A stretch of 45,255 bases of DNA from Ligilactobacillus acidipiscis DSM 15836 (GCF_001435755.1 NZ_AZFI01000002.1:1-45255); one strand, 5' to 3'. Shown: positions 1 through 8,786, counted from the stretch's first letter. Program-made: numbers and translations. Notes: a model not told the origin generated them from the letters alone.

Positions 1-29
1 TTCATCAGTACCACTTGATAAAGAACCTT

Positions 30-67
30 AAAAAAAGGACTTTGCACGTAGTGGCAAGGCCCTTTTT
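30..67. terminator. Bidirectional intrinsic terminator
   Basis: An imperfect hairpin (arms about 37-45 and 54-62, one mismatch) has an A-run on its left and a T-run on its right. It can therefore stop transcription in both directions. On the minus strand it lies just after the stop of the HAD phosphatase gene. Confidence 0.7.
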
Positions 68-88
68 GCTATAAAAATAAATTTTTAT

Positions 89-730
89 CTAGCTAACAGA
101 ATTTATCAGCTCGCTTAGTGAGTGCACTTTAATTTCAGCATGGATCTTTTGATGAGCCATTAAATTATCAGGATCAAACAATGCGCCGGCAATTTTAGCG
201 TTATGCGCTGCTTTGATATCTAAACGACGATCGCCCACCATTATTGCAGATGCCCGTTCTAACTTGAACTTATCTAGCAAATAGTTCAATGAATCAGGTG
301 CTGGTTTCCGTGGAAAATTATCCCTGCCAGTAATACTTCCTGAAATAAACCTTTTCAGATCATCACGTTTTAATAACTCGACAGCCCCATTTGCACGATG
401 TGTCAATAAAAAGTTTTTTCCGCCTGCGGCTGACACTTGTTTAAGTATTTCAGCTGCTCCAGCAAACCGTTTAACTTCACTAAAATGTTTATTTTCAATG
501 ATCTTATATTGTTCTCTGATTTCAATTAACTTAGAATCAGAAATATTATATTTCGTCTGATGATATATAAAGGCTTGGCTCAGTGACCTCAAGCGCATTA
601 TCTGATAAGCTTCAACTTGAGAAACTTCATATCCAGCATTATGCCACGACTCATGATAAGCAAGCGGCATGATTCGGTAAGTATCATAAAGCGTCCCGTC
701 AAAATCCCAAAAAAAATTGCGGTAATGCAT
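89..730 (-). CDS. HAD superfamily hydrolase, phosphoglycolate phosphatase-like
   Basis: This predicted cytosolic phosphatase belongs to HAD subfamily IA. The nucleophile motif DFDGTLYD lies near the N-terminus (about residues 9-16). Motif II is LLTHR, the conserved lysine lies in PRKPAPDSL, and the acidic motif is VGDRRLD. A helical cap separates motifs I and II. The ATG at 730 is chosen because AAGGAAG lies six bases upstream; a longer in-frame reading to 775 would overlap the next gene. At 213 residues it has the usual length. The substrate cannot be read from sequence; phosphoglycolate or another small phosphate ester is typical of relatives. It is the last gene before a terminator. Confidence 0.85.
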   Translation of the reverse strand: MHYRNFFWDFDGTLYDTYRIMPLAYHESWHNAGYEVSQVEAYQIMRLRSLSQAFIYHQTKYNISDSKLIEIREQYKIIENKHFSEVKRFAGAAEILKQVSAAGGKNFLLTHRANGAVELLKRDDLKRFISGSITGRDNFPRKPAPDSLNYLLDKFKLERASAIMVGDRRLDIKAAHNAKIAGALFDPDNLMAHQKIHAEIKVHSLSELINSVS

Positions 731-753
731 TTGCAGCTTCCTTTCAAGAAAAA

Positions 754-1704
754 TTAAATATAGGGTTTGATCCAATCAACGGCAACATTCATTGCCAGGC
801 GACAAGCATCTGTTTTATCTAACTCATTTTTCAATACGAAATCATGAATTGTTCCTTGAACTCTGATTTGCGCCGTCTTAACGTGAGCATCGCGGATCTT
901 TCTAGCCAAAGCTTCGCCTTCGTCCCGCGCAACATCAGCTTCTGCTGTTATGATCAAGGTTTCCGGTAATGCCGCCATTTCAGCCTGTGTCGCTAACAGA
1001 GGTGAGTTATACTTCGTTTTACCATCGTTATCAGGTCCCAAAAAATTGCCCCAAGCCCACTTCATCTGTTCCCGCGTCAAATAATAGCCGCCCGCAAAAC
1101 TAATATATGAAAACGTATCAAAATTATGATTAACCACTGGATAAAACAAAAACATCTTATAAATTTTAATTTTTTGTACTTGTTGCAAAGCCAAAGAAAC
1201 TGCCAGACCGCCACCGACATCGTCGCCCCCTAGGATCAAACGTCCAAGGTCTAAACCATATTTACCCGCGAAATTGGGCAGTTGCTTGAAAACCGCCAAC
1301 AATTGTCGTTGTTGTACTGGCGCCTGAGCTTCTGGAGCCAAAGTATACTCAGGAAAAATTAAACACACCCGACTTCTAGCCGCTAATTCACTCACTAACT
1401 TATGATAACTTGATTCGTCACCGGCAATAAATTGACCACCGTGAATATAAAAAACTATGGGCAAATGTTCACCTGGCTTTAAATCTGGAGGAAAAAGAAG
1501 ATGGACTTTGATTTGTCCGAGGTCAGATCCCAAATCTAAAATTTCGGAAGTCACATTCACTTTATGCAAATAAACAGGCGTTCGCTGTTCGAAAGCCAGT
1601 CTTTCTCTGATTACATTGATCGTAATCGTTGTAGGAACAAAGTTTTTCGAGCTAGCACGTTCACAAACTTGGCGAGCTTCAGGTTCTAAAGAAATCAATG
1701 CCAT
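754..1704 (-). CDS. Alpha/beta hydrolase of the HSL/acetyl-esterase type with altered nucleophile motif
   Basis: The 316-residue protein has the layout of hormone-sensitive-lipase-type esterases. The oxyanion motif HGG is at residues 88-90. A nucleophile elbow follows near 160-165, a TAEADVARDEG acid motif has its aspartate near 257, and the C-terminal histidine is near 287. The elbow reads GDDVGG instead of GDSAGG, so the usual serine is aspartate 162 (codon GAT). The fold is therefore well supported but normal esterase activity is doubtful. The start has GAGGTGAT just upstream. It lies between the HAD gene and dtd on the same strand. Confidence 0.8.
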   Translation of the reverse strand: MALISLEPEARQVCERASSKNFVPTTITINVIRERLAFEQRTPVYLHKVNVTSEILDLGSDLGQIKVHLLFPPDLKPGEHLPIVFYIHGGQFIAGDESSYHKLVSELAARSRVCLIFPEYTLAPEAQAPVQQRQLLAVFKQLPNFAGKYGLDLGRLILGGDDVGGGLAVSLALQQVQKIKIYKMFLFYPVVNHNFDTFSYISFAGGYYLTREQMKWAWGNFLGPDNDGKTKYNSPLLATQAEMAALPETLIITAEADVARDEGEALARKIRDAHVKTAQIRVQGTIHDFVLKNELDKTDACRLAMNVAVDWIKPYI

Positions 1705-1772
1705 AACATCACCTCTTCATTTTAAAATCAAAATATTGAAACGGGTTTTACTTCTGCATTTATAGATCTGAA

Positions 1773-2219
1773 TTAAAGTTCTGCTGTATCATAAATAATC
1801 GTGACTGGTCCGTCATTTTGTAAGCTGACTTGCATATCAGCCCCAAAAACTCCCGTTTCGACCGTTAAACCAAAATCAGCCAAATATTTATTAAACAAGT
1901 CATAGTTTTGCTCTGCGATTTTTGGATCCTGTGCTTTGGAAAAACCTGGACGATTTCCTTTTCTTGTATCTGCATACAATGTAAATTGTGAAATAGACAA
2001 AATGCTGCCGCCAACTTGAGCCAAACTTTGATTCATCTTTCCATCAGGATCGCTAAAAACTCTTAACTTAGCGATCTTATTAGCACAGTATTTAATTTCA
2101 TCTTCTCCATCGCCTTCTGTAAAACCAACTAAGAGTACAAAACCATGGCTGATTTGCCCGACAACTTTTCCGGCTATTTCAACCTGAGCATCTTTACTTC
2201 TTTGCACAACTACTCGCAA
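1773..2219 (-). CDS. dtd: D-aminoacyl-tRNA deacylase
   Basis: It hydrolyses D-amino acids mischarged onto tRNA and so protects translation. The start [13 protein letters not shown] is characteristic of the family, as are the [17 protein letters not shown] motif and a C-terminal NDGPVTI motif. I place the start at a TTG (2219), because AAAGGA stands about nine bases before it and family members begin at this residue; the ATG at 2228 lies one base from that SD and seems unusable. The length of 148 residues is normal. It follows rel closely, the order seen in many Firmicutes, and is probably co-transcribed with it. Confidence 0.93.
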   Translation of the reverse strand: MRVVVQRSKDAQVEIAGKVVGQISHGFVLLVGFTEGDGEDEIKYCANKIAKLRVFSDPDGKMNQSLAQVGGSILSISQFTLYADTRKGNRPGFSKAQDPKIAEQNYDLFNKYLADFGLTVETGVFGADMQVSLQNDGPVTIIYDTAEL

Positions 2220-2244
2220 AAATAACATTCCTTTCAAAACAGTA

Positions 2245-4479
2245 TTAATGAATCACTCTTTTAACAACATATACATCCGAAACCCGCTTAATATTATCGA
2301 TCAATCTTTGCAATTCAATGGTGTCACGGACTCCAACTGTAATATTGATGATCGCCATCTTATTATTATCCACTCTGCCATTTACTGAATTAAGATTCTT
2401 AGTTGAATTATTGACCATTTGCAAAATATCATTTAACAGACCTGAACGATTATAACCTTCGATCTCTAAGTCTGTATCATAAAACGGATGTTCTTCAGGA
2501 ATATTATTCCAAGATACATCAATTAACCTAGTTCCATTTTTTTCTTCGTTCTTAACATTTGGACAATCCACACGGTGAACTGAAACTCCGCGTCCCTTGG
2601 TGATATAACCAACGATGTCATCACCAGGAACCGGATTACAACAATGACTCAAGCGGACCAACATATTGTCGATCCCAGCTATAACTACGCTATCTTCTTT
2701 ATTTGTAGTCTTCTTCGCTTTTGGATTGCTTTTATGTTCATTATTGAGTGATTTATGCTCTTCAAGAAGTTCTTTTTCTTGTTGCTGGCGCTTTTTTTCT
2801 TCTTGTTCTTGTCTAATATTTTCAACTAAAACATTAACGACTCCGATCGGAGTAAGTTCGCCAAAACCGATCGCAGCGTATAAATCATCCACCGTTTTAA
2901 AGTGCTTCTTCTCTAAAACGCGAGCAATATTTTTATCATTTAAAACTTCATGTGGATCAAAACCAGCATCCACCAATGAATTTTGTAAAACATCACGACC
3001 GGTATCGATATTTTCGGTCCGATCTCGTTGCTTGAAGAAACGTCTGATTTTATTACGTGCTTTATTAGTATGGACCAAATCAAGCCAGTCTTGGCTCGGG
3101 CCCGCAGAATTTTGTGAAGTCAAAATATCAACGATGTCACCATTTTTGATTTGATAATTCAAGGGAACTATCTTGCCGTTAACTTTGGCTCCTGTGGTAT
3201 GGTGACCAATCTCTGTATGGATCGAATAGGCCATATCCAGCGGAACTGATCCCTTAGGAAGCTCGAGAACATCACCTTTAGGTGTAAAAACATAAACCCG
3301 ATCAGAAAACAGATCCCCTTTGACACTTTCCATAAAATCATTAGCGTCTTCGGACTCATTTTGAAACTCCAAGATCTCTTTGAAAAAGTTTAACTTTTCC
3401 CCAGTATCCGTTGAATTGACAGCGTCCTTTTTTCCTTCTTTATATGCCCAATGAGCAGCAATACCATACTCAGCAACTTGATGCATTTCTTCCGTACGGA
3501 TCTGTACCTCGAAAGGTCGACCTGCCGGGCCCAAAACGGTCGTATGCAACGATTGATACATGTTAGCTTTAGGCATAGCTATATAATCTTTGAAACGCCC
3601 TGGCATTGGCTTCCATCTTGTATGGATCGCGCCTAAAACTGCATAACAATCTTTAATGGATTTTACGACCACACGAATGGCTATCAGATCATAAATTTGC
3701 TCAAATTGTTTGTGCTGATCTCGCATCTTGCGGTAAATCGAATAAATATGCTTTGGCCGACCATAAATTTCGCAGTTCAAATCTAAATCAGCGATCGCTT
3801 TTTTAATTTGCTCGATCACTTGCTCAATGTACTTCAATCGCTCCGTACGCTTAGAATTCATTAAGTGTACTATTCGATAATATTGTTGAGGGTTTAAGTA
3901 TCTCAAAGAAGTATCTTCTAGTTCCCACTTGATTGTACTAATACCTAAACGATCAGCTAATGGTGCATAGATTTCAAGAGTCTCATTGGCGATCCTTCGT
4001 TGCTTATCAGGGCGCAAATGGCTTAGTGTCCGCATATTATGCAGGCGATCAGCAAGTTTAACAATGATCACCCGTAGATCTTGTGACATTGCAAGCAACA
4101 ATTTACGGTGATTTTCTGCTTGGGCTTCTTGATGAGAAATATACTTGATTTTGCTTAACTTGGTCACACCATCAACAATAATTTGTACGTCTTTGCCAAA
4201 AAGTTCACCCACATCACCTAAAGTGACTTCTGTATCTTCAACGACGTCATGCAAAAAGCCAGCACAAACAGTAGCTGGGTCCATCTTTAAGTCTGCCAGA
4301 ATACCAGCAACTTGAATCGAATGAATAATATAAGGTTCCCCTGATTTTCTAACCTGTTCTTTGTGGACATATGTTGCAAAATCACATGCTTTTTGTACCA
4401 AAGCAACATGTTCTTGATTCATATAATCCCTACACATAGAGAGTACATCTTCGGCACTCCAAATTGTTTCTTTTTCCAT
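2245..4479 (-). CDS. rel: Bifunctional (p)ppGpp synthetase/hydrolase Rel
   Basis: This is the long stringent-response enzyme that makes and degrades (p)ppGpp. Domains in order are: an N-terminal HD hydrolase with intact HDVVEDT and [12 protein letters not shown] motifs, a RelA/SpoT synthetase region ending in [13 protein letters not shown], a TGS domain starting [16 protein letters not shown], a conserved cysteine region with [12 protein letters not shown], and a C-terminal ACT domain. Both catalytic halves look intact. The ATG at 4479 is preferred because GGGGTGA lies six bases upstream; the ATG at 4485 abuts it. The length of 744 residues is typical. It is followed by dtd after 25 bases. 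In an uninfected relative it would lie downstream of rsmE and a small membrane-protein gene. Confidence 0.97.
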   Translation of the reverse strand: MEKETIWSAEDVLSMCRDYMNQEHVALVQKACDFATYVHKEQVRKSGEPYIIHSIQVAGILADLKMDPATVCAGFLHDVVEDTEVTLGDVGELFGKDVQIIVDGVTKLSKIKYISHQEAQAENHRKLLLAMSQDLRVIIVKLADRLHNMRTLSHLRPDKQRRIANETLEIYAPLADRLGISTIKWELEDTSLRYLNPQQYYRIVHLMNSKRTERLKYIEQVIEQIKKAIADLDLNCEIYGRPKHIYSIYRKMRDQHKQFEQIYDLIAIRVVVKSIKDCYAVLGAIHTRWKPMPGRFKDYIAMPKANMYQSLHTTVLGPAGRPFEVQIRTEEMHQVAEYGIAAHWAYKEGKKDAVNSTDTGEKLNFFKEILEFQNESEDANDFMESVKGDLFSDRVYVFTPKGDVLELPKGSVPLDMAYSIHTEIGHHTTGAKVNGKIVPLNYQIKNGDIVDILTSQNSAGPSQDWLDLVHTNKARNKIRRFFKQRDRTENIDTGRDVLQNSLVDAGFDPHEVLNDKNIARVLEKKHFKTVDDLYAAIGFGELTPIGVVNVLVENIRQEQEEKKRQQQEKELLEEHKSLNNEHKSNPKAKKTTNKEDSVVIAGIDNMLVRLSHCCNPVPGDDIVGYITKGRGVSVHRVDCPNVKNEEKNGTRLIDVSWNNIPEEHPFYDTDLEIEGYNRSGLLNDILQMVNNSTKNLNSVNGRVDNNKMAIINITVGVRDTIELQRLIDNIKRVSDVYVVKRVIH

Positions 4480-4602
4480 AATCATTCACCCCAAAATAAA
4501 CTTCAAATAAAGGACACTTAAAAGTTAACTCAGTATATCCAATTAACATGATACAAAAAATAGGAAAGTGTTTTTTGCCCCCGCAAGTTAACAACTTTTT
4601 TC

Positions 4603-4647
4603 TTTAAAATAAAAGCACGCATGTCTACTAACGATAAACAAACGTGC
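4603..4647 (-). terminator. Intrinsic terminator after the small membrane-protein gene
   Basis: On the minus strand a nine-pair stem with one mismatch (arms 4639-4647 and 4615-4623) is followed by a T-rich tract. It lies just downstream of the gene ending at 4656 and would separate it from rel. Confidence 0.6.
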
Positions 4648-4655
4648 AACTCCTC

Positions 4656-4982
4656 TTAATCTTTGGTGATCCCATAAGAAAGATAGGTCAGGCCGAGATA
4701 GACTAACGTAAAATATAACGCATAGCCATCAAAAAAATACCTGTATCCAATTAAATACAACACTGGAAAAATTAAAAGTACTAGCCATGAAATATTTTTA
4801 GCCCCTACGAAGAGCCCTAAAATAATCGAGTAGACAATATTTGTGCCTAATAAAATAAATCCTACCTTCATAATATCATTCAAGTCCAACGTTGCGCCAA
4901 TAATTGGAACGATAAATGAAAATACCGCCCCAAATGCAATACACCAAAGTGTTTTCATGGTAAACAGTTCCTTGACATTCAT
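4656..4982 (-). CDS. Small integral membrane protein, function unknown
   Basis: The 108-residue product is almost entirely hydrophobic. About four membrane segments can be seen, for example TLWCIAFGAVFSFIVPIIGA and YSIILGLFVGAKN, with short polar loops and a charged C-terminal TKD. I do not recognise the family. The ATG at 4982 is preferred over an upstream GTG at 4991. It lies outside the prophage, between attL and rel, so it is a host gene that would follow rsmE in an uninfected chromosome. A terminator follows it. Confidence 0.7.
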   Translation of the reverse strand: MNVKELFTMKTLWCIAFGAVFSFIVPIIGATLDLNDIMKVGFILLGTNIVYSIILGLFVGAKNISWLVLLIFPVLYLIGYRYFFDGYALYFTLVYLGLTYLSYGITKD

Positions 4983-5023
4983 AAAAGACACCGCTTTTCA
5001 AAATTTCTTATTTAGTATTCTAC

Positions 5024-5039
5024 TCTAGTTCAAGAACAA
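5024..5039. repeat. attL core (16 bp)
   Basis: TCTAGTTCAAGAACAA occurs here and again at 43384-43399 in the same orientation; the flanking bases then diverge. It marks the phage-host junction on the rel side. Read on the minus strand with the adjoining host bases, it gives the original rsmE ending CTA GAG TAG. Confidence 0.92.
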
Positions 5040-5133
5040 TTACCAGAGTACATTATTTTAATGTAATTAGCTGTAAATAAGCTACTTGTACACTAATACA
5101 ATATAAATAGATAGCACCAAATAACATCTTGTG

Positions 5134-5152
5134 TGGGTCAATTTTTGGGTCA
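5134..5152. repeat. Paired TGGGTCA repeats inside attL, probable integrase arm sites
   Basis: Two direct copies of TGGGTCA (5134-5140 and 5146-5152) are separated by five bases. The same pair, slightly varied, lies just inside the other end at 43312-43331. Sites of this kind at both ends of a prophage are likely arm-type binding sites of the tyrosine integrase. The binding role is an inference. Confidence 0.55.
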
Positions 5153-5185
5153 AAAAAACAAGCCTCGGATTGCTCCGGGGCTTTT
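5153..5185. terminator. Intrinsic terminator after the DUF3037 gene, possibly bidirectional
   Basis: A seven-pair stem (5162-5168 with 5075-type partner arm at 5175-5181) has a loop of six. On the minus strand it runs into TTGTTTTTTT, and on the plus strand into TTTT. It closes the accessory operon before attL. Confidence 0.75.
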
Positions 5186-5192
5186 ATGGCTA

Positions 5193-6029
5193 TTAGGATT
5201 TTTCTAACACTTCGCTAAGCTTTTCAACCTTTATATTAGAGTCAAAGCTTTTATTCATCTCATCAATTCTTTTTTGAAAAACTGAAAATATATTTTTTTG
5301 ACTTTGATCTATATCATAACCATCATTTACCACAACCTTAATTTTTTTAATATCATGATGGCTTAGAGCTGATTGTATGTCATACAAAGAACTTTTCAAT
5401 TCTTTTGATCTTATGCCATTCTTTGCATAGTCAAAAGAAGTTACTTTCACATAATAATCATCCACTTTATAATCGATAATCGATTTATCACCGAAATCTC
5501 CCTCAATTTTAGGTTTAGAGATAGCTTTCTTTCCTTTAAAAGACTTTTGCAAAAGCTTCTTAACTTCATTTGTTGTTATCCTATTATTCTTAGGACGATC
5601 ATAATACAAATATGATTTTTCTAAACTTTCCATATCTTCCAAAACTTCATTTCTATTCGAAACTAAAGTATTTATATTGTTAAATTTAAATTCATTAACC
5701 AAATAATTTGTCTTGCTATACAAATAATCACTTGAATCTTTCTCTAAAAGTGAGTTTTTAGGAAAATCAACATTTAAAGTTTGTTTTTTAAGCTTTCCAG
5801 TAGTTGGCCAATCAATATCTTCGTGTAATGCCTCCATTGAAATATCAAAAAAATCTTTATCCCACTCGTCATCAAAAGCAGCAACTCTCCTTTTATCTCT
5901 TACAGAGACAAATCTAGAACGCTGAAATTTAGGAATATGAAAAGCAATCCCAACGTTTAATGCTTCACCTCTGATTGAACTAGGAATATATTGCAATACA
6001 GAATAATAAATGTTTACTTGTTTGGTCAT
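5193..6029 (-). CDS. DUF3037-family protein, partner of the HipA-like kinase
   Basis: The 278-residue soluble protein begins with a region resembling DUF3037: YYSVLQYIPSSIRGEALNVGIAFHIP, here split by eye rather than by a profile search, then a stretch with RFVSVRDKRRVAAFD. The remainder is lysine-rich and of unknown fold. The ATG at 6029 is chosen because AAAGGGTG lies upstream. It starts 18 bases after the kinase gene stop, so the two are almost certainly one operon. The lower GC content than the phage structural genes fits a separately acquired cassette. A role as regulator, antidote or effector partner of the kinase is inferred from pairing only. Confidence 0.7.
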   Translation of the reverse strand: MTKQVNIYYSVLQYIPSSIRGEALNVGIAFHIPKFQRSRFVSVRDKRRVAAFDDEWDKDFFDISMEALHEDIDWPTTGKLKKQTLNVDFPKNSLLEKDSSDYLYSKTNYLVNEFKFNNINTLVSNRNEVLEDMESLEKSYLYYDRPKNNRITTNEVKKLLQKSFKGKKAISKPKIEGDFGDKSIIDYKVDDYYVKVTSFDYAKNGIRSKELKSSLYDIQSALSHHDIKKIKVVVNDGYDIDQSQKNIFSVFQKRIDEMNKSFDSNIKVEKLSEVLEKS

Positions 6030-6047
6030 TGTTTTCACACCCTTTCT

Positions 6048-6827
6048 TCAAAGTTTAAATTTTTTACTAAGCGAATTAATTATATCTTGGTAATGATCAA
6101 ATTGGAAATAAAGAAATTCTTTTGCTGCTAATAAATCATCGCAGCTTATATTCCAACTTGATGGTATACCCTCAAGAAAGCTTTGCTTTGTTTCATCGGT
6201 GAGATTTTTAACACTTCGTTCAATTTTTGAAAAGGGATAATCGCCTGTAATTTGTGAAACCAAATTCTGATACAACTCCTCATCTAATTCTTTAATTAAA
6301 ACTGGAGGTGTTATCATATCCTGGTTTAAACTAATTTTATCCCAAATTTGTGCAATCCTAAATATATATCCAAAATCAATAAGCGTTATGTTTTTTGTTT
6401 TCTTTTCAAGCAGCCAATTACCACGATTCCCTCCTCTATCAACATTCATAAGCAGCTGATCTAGAAAAAGTATACCAGGAAAGTCTTCTTTATTACTCGC
6501 ACTTCTCATGTGAGCTGGCAGGCCACCTGTAATACCGTCTATCCATTCTGATATAAAACATTCTCCAGGCTCAGCTTTTATAGACATTAAAGCAGGAGTA
6601 CGATCAATTAGCTCTTGGGATAATCTAGCAATTTCAAAATCGGGAGTTGGCAATGAGAGAGCTTTAGCAACTCGGTAGCCCACAAGCTCGTTAAACAATG
6701 ATTTTCCATTTGATCCTTCATTTCGACATTTCATAACAAACAACTTTAATCCACTGTCACAATAAACTTTAAAGGGATTAGTCGTGCCAATTTTTATTTT
6801 GTTTTCGATCGATGTAATCTTTTTCAT
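6048..6827 (-). CDS. HipA-like serine/threonine kinase-fold protein
   Basis: The 259-residue protein resembles the small HipA-like kinases that occur beside DUF3037 genes. Kinase features visible are the ATP-binding lysine in FVMKCRN (K33), a helix-C glutamate in FNELVGYRVAKAL (E47), a hinge FISEWIDG, the catalytic loop NVDRGGNRGN (D130, N134/N137) and a DFG motif in LIDFGYIF (D151). The catalytic set is intact, so an active kinase is expected. It is shorter than classical HipA (about 440 residues) and has no adjacent HipB-type repressor. It lies in the slot between endolysin and attL, where phages carry lysogenic-conversion genes. A toxin, persistence or anti-phage role is an inference. Confidence 0.75.
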   Translation of the reverse strand: MKKITSIENKIKIGTTNPFKVYCDSGLKLFVMKCRNEGSNGKSLFNELVGYRVAKALSLPTPDFEIARLSQELIDRTPALMSIKAEPGECFISEWIDGITGGLPAHMRSASNKEDFPGILFLDQLLMNVDRGGNRGNWLLEKKTKNITLIDFGYIFRIAQIWDKISLNQDMITPPVLIKELDEELYQNLVSQITGDYPFSKIERSVKNLTDETKQSFLEGIPSSWNISCDDLLAAKEFLYFQFDHYQDIINSLSKKFKL

Positions 6828-6869
6828 GAAATGCCCTCATAATTACCCTTTGTTTTATTGATCATACAT

Positions 6870-6912
6870 AAAAAGACCTCTTTGGGCCACATTATTCAAA
6901 AGAATAAGAGGT
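6870..6912 (-). terminator. Attenuator-like hairpin in the leader of the HipA-like gene
   Basis: On the minus strand the outer stem ACCTC/GAGGT encloses a perfect inner hairpin (TTATTC, TTTT loop, GAATAA) and is followed by TTTTT. It lies between the likely promoter (6931-6961) and the start codon at 6827. It could therefore reduce or condition expression of the HipA-like operon. Confidence 0.6.
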
Positions 6913-6930
6913 GCAAGAGGTACCGTTAAG

Positions 6931-6961
6931 GTTATACTATCAGTTTTTTATTGTAAGTCAA
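6931..6961 (-). promoter_or_regulatory. Candidate promoter of the HipA-like/DUF3037 operon
   Basis: On the minus strand TTGACT (6956-6961) is followed by TAGTAT after 16 bases or TATAAC after 19 bases. It is the best sigma-A-like match in the 341-bp gap before the operon. The rest of the gap holds the attenuator hairpin, the late-operon terminator and AT-rich sequence with a GTTAT/ATAAC inverted repeat. Confidence 0.5.
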
Positions 6962-7082
6962 GCATAGTAGAGACCGTCTAAAAACACGAATTATACTTTA
7001 TATAGTGTTATTGTATATAACAAATTAGAAACATAATACTAGATATTGCGCCAAAAATTTTTAGTAAGTTTTTTCAAAAAAT

Positions 7083-7118
7083 TGCAAAAAAATAACGCCC
7101 ACCCGGGAAAGGTGAGCG
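7083..7118 (-). terminator. Late-operon terminator after the endolysin gene
   Basis: An eight-pair stem (CGCTCACC with GGTGGGCG, one T-G pair) is followed on the minus strand by TTATTTTTTT. A second GGCGG/CCGCC hairpin lies between it and the endolysin stop at about 7135-7154, with a short T-run on the plus strand. Confidence 0.85.
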
Positions 7119-7169
7119 CAAAAATCACAACATAGGCGGGACATTGATCCGCCTTTTGTTAGTATATCA

Positions 7170-8228
7170 TTAATAATAAATTTTTTGACCAGGGTAAATC
7201 AAATTAGCATTCTTGATACCATTTTTAGATTGTAGATAACTAGTGGATACACCAAGCCTTTTAGCAATCACTGATAAATTGTCTCCTGATCTAACTACAT
7301 AAACTCGGGTAACAGGTTTAGTTGCATTACTTACTGTTGTTACATATTCTAGGGTATTAGAAGCTGGGCCAGTCACAAAGTAGCCATATCCACCTGATCT
7401 TGGCTGACGTACCCAACGATACCCGCCTTGGATAATAGCACGATCAGTTTTGACGATACTACCAGCTGGTAAAATAGTTAATACACCAGAACTAGTTGAA
7501 GCACCCTTGCGGAGCTTAACAGCCGTTTTAAGCTTATAGGTAACATTGTTAGTTACCCAACTAGCTGGCTTAACTGTTGGTTTAGTAGCAGGCTTGTTAG
7601 CAGTAGATGTAGCTGTCCCTTTAGCTCCACCAGTATAGAAGCCGGTAAAGTCATAAGAAACATCAGTCCGTGAGCCAGCAATCATCATATCGGACGAATA
7701 TTGCCATGCTGCTGCATTGTCAATGCCTGGTTGATTAACACCATATGCGGCACACCAGAACGAACGTGCAATTGTTTTGCTGCGGTCAATGCGAGTATTG
7801 AACCAACTAGTATTAGAGTAGATTGCAATGTTAGGATAGCCTTGCTTGTGTAACTCATCGGTAAAGCTGTTGATATAACTTGTCAGTGCCGCTTTATTAT
7901 GTGTTAAGTTCCCAGCTTCAACATCAATAGCCATAATTGAACTAGCGCCAATACCACGTGCTTTAGCCTGTTGTACATAATAGCGACATTCTCCACGAGC
8001 GTCATTGTCTGACGTTGCTTTCAGGAAATGATAGGTGTGAACAATCAATCCAGCAGCCTTAGCGTTCTTAATTTGGTTAGTTGCTTTCGGGTTGACGTAC
8101 TTTGTACCAGTGCCACCCTCGGTAAGCTTAACGATAACGGCTTTAATTCCCATGTTTTTAGCAGCCTGAAAATACGCTAGAGTGTCTGGCTGATAACTTG
8201 CAACATCGATAAATTTTGGATAGCTCAT
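7170..8228 (-). CDS. Endolysin: GH25 muramidase with SH3b and LysM wall-binding domains
   Basis: It cuts the glycan strands of peptidoglycan at the end of the lytic cycle. The GH25 domain covers about residues 5-195, with active-site aspartate 8 in FIDVASYQ and the paired acids in AIDVEAG. A threonine/alanine/lysine-rich linker follows. An SH3b-type domain spans about 229-295 (YKLKTAVKLRKGASTSSGVL), and a C-terminal LysM domain about 309-352 (YVVRSGDNLSVIAKRLGVS). There is no signal peptide, so export depends on the holin encoded directly upstream. A strong terminator follows. Confidence 0.95.
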   Translation of the reverse strand: MSYPKFIDVASYQPDTLAYFQAAKNMGIKAVIVKLTEGGTGTKYVNPKATNQIKNAKAAGLIVHTYHFLKATSDNDARGECRYYVQQAKARGIGASSIMAIDVEAGNLTHNKAALTSYINSFTDELHKQGYPNIAIYSNTSWFNTRIDRSKTIARSFWCAAYGVNQPGIDNAAAWQYSSDMMIAGSRTDVSYDFTGFYTGGAKGTATSTANKPATKPTVKPASWVTNNVTYKLKTAVKLRKGASTSSGVLTILPAGSIVKTDRAIIQGGYRWVRQPRSGGYGYFVTGPASNTLEYVTTVSNATKPVTRVYVVRSGDNLSVIAKRLGVSTSYLQSKNGIKNANLIYPGQKIYY

Positions 8229-8651
8229 TTATTTGTCATCCTTTCCCTTATCACTGTGATCATAGTCCTTTTGTAGTTTAGCTAATCTATTTTTTAACCA
8301 ACTAGGAATTGGAATCCCTGTTTGTCCTAAGTTTTCTGAAATACTGATTGAATAATTGAGGATATAGAATGCTACAACTATATCAGCATAGCTTTCATAA
8401 CCCATCGCAGTCATCAAAGGATACAAAACTAAAATAATCAAGATTACTAATCCATGTTTGATCAATCCGTTAAGCCCTTTAGTGCTTTGCGTCTTAGCCA
8501 TTGTATCCGCGGCTAGGAATGATTTAGCATAACCAGTGAAAATGTCTAGAATAATCACGATTAGAAAAACGATTATCATTTTGTTATCGACCATACTTCT
8601 CATGTTTTGCAATAATAAATTGTGAAACGGTACTGTTGTTACTGGTGTCAA
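8229..8651 (-). CDS. Phage holin, toxin-secretion/holin family type
   Basis: The roughly 140-residue protein has a hydrophobic N-terminal segment IIVFLIVIILDIFTGYAKSF and a second long hydrophobic stretch LVILIILVLYPLMTAMGY. A polar, lysine-rich C-terminus ends SDKGKDDK. DIFTG followed by a K-S-T-K-G-L-N-G-L-type stretch is typical of holin family 4. I place the start at TTG 8651, where GAAGGA lies upstream; a longer reading to 8690 has no better signal. It directly precedes the endolysin gene with no gap, the usual lysis cassette order. Confidence 0.88.
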   Translation of the reverse strand: MTPVTTVPFHNLLLQNMRSMVDNKMIIVFLIVIILDIFTGYAKSFLAADTMAKTQSTKGLNGLIKHGLVILIILVLYPLMTAMGYESYADIVVAFYILNYSISISENLGQTGIPIPSWLKNRLAKLQKDYDHSDKGKDDK

Positions 8652-8690
8652 TTTAATTCCTTCTTCCTTTTTTCTGCATAAAAATAGCAC

Positions 8691-8774
8691 CTAGCTTGTG
8701 CCAGATGTCTTACTAATGATATTCCGATCCTTGACAAATCGCTGTTTTATTGTCCACGGTTTCTCATATGCCAT
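8691..8774 (-). CDS. Short phage protein of 27 residues
   Basis: MAYEKPWTIKQRFVKDRNII is the start of a small, basic product that ends SKTSGTS. AGAAGGTG lies five bases before the ATG. It occupies the place between the tail genes and the holin where siphoviruses of lactobacilli often carry a tiny gene. I do not recognise its function. Confidence 0.55.
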   Translation of the reverse strand: MAYEKPWTIKQRFVKDRNIISKTSGTS

Positions 8775-8786
8775 ATATACACCTTC

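Noticed and set aside
2666-3154. 162-codon plus-strand frame inside rel
   Set aside because: It is the reverse shadow of the rel coding sequence, with serine/leucine-rich composition and no ribosome binding site.
6870-6935. T-box leader before the HipA-like gene
   Set aside because: A GGTACC string and a terminator hairpin are present, but the conserved T-box bulge and stem I features are missing and the downstream gene is not amino-acid related.
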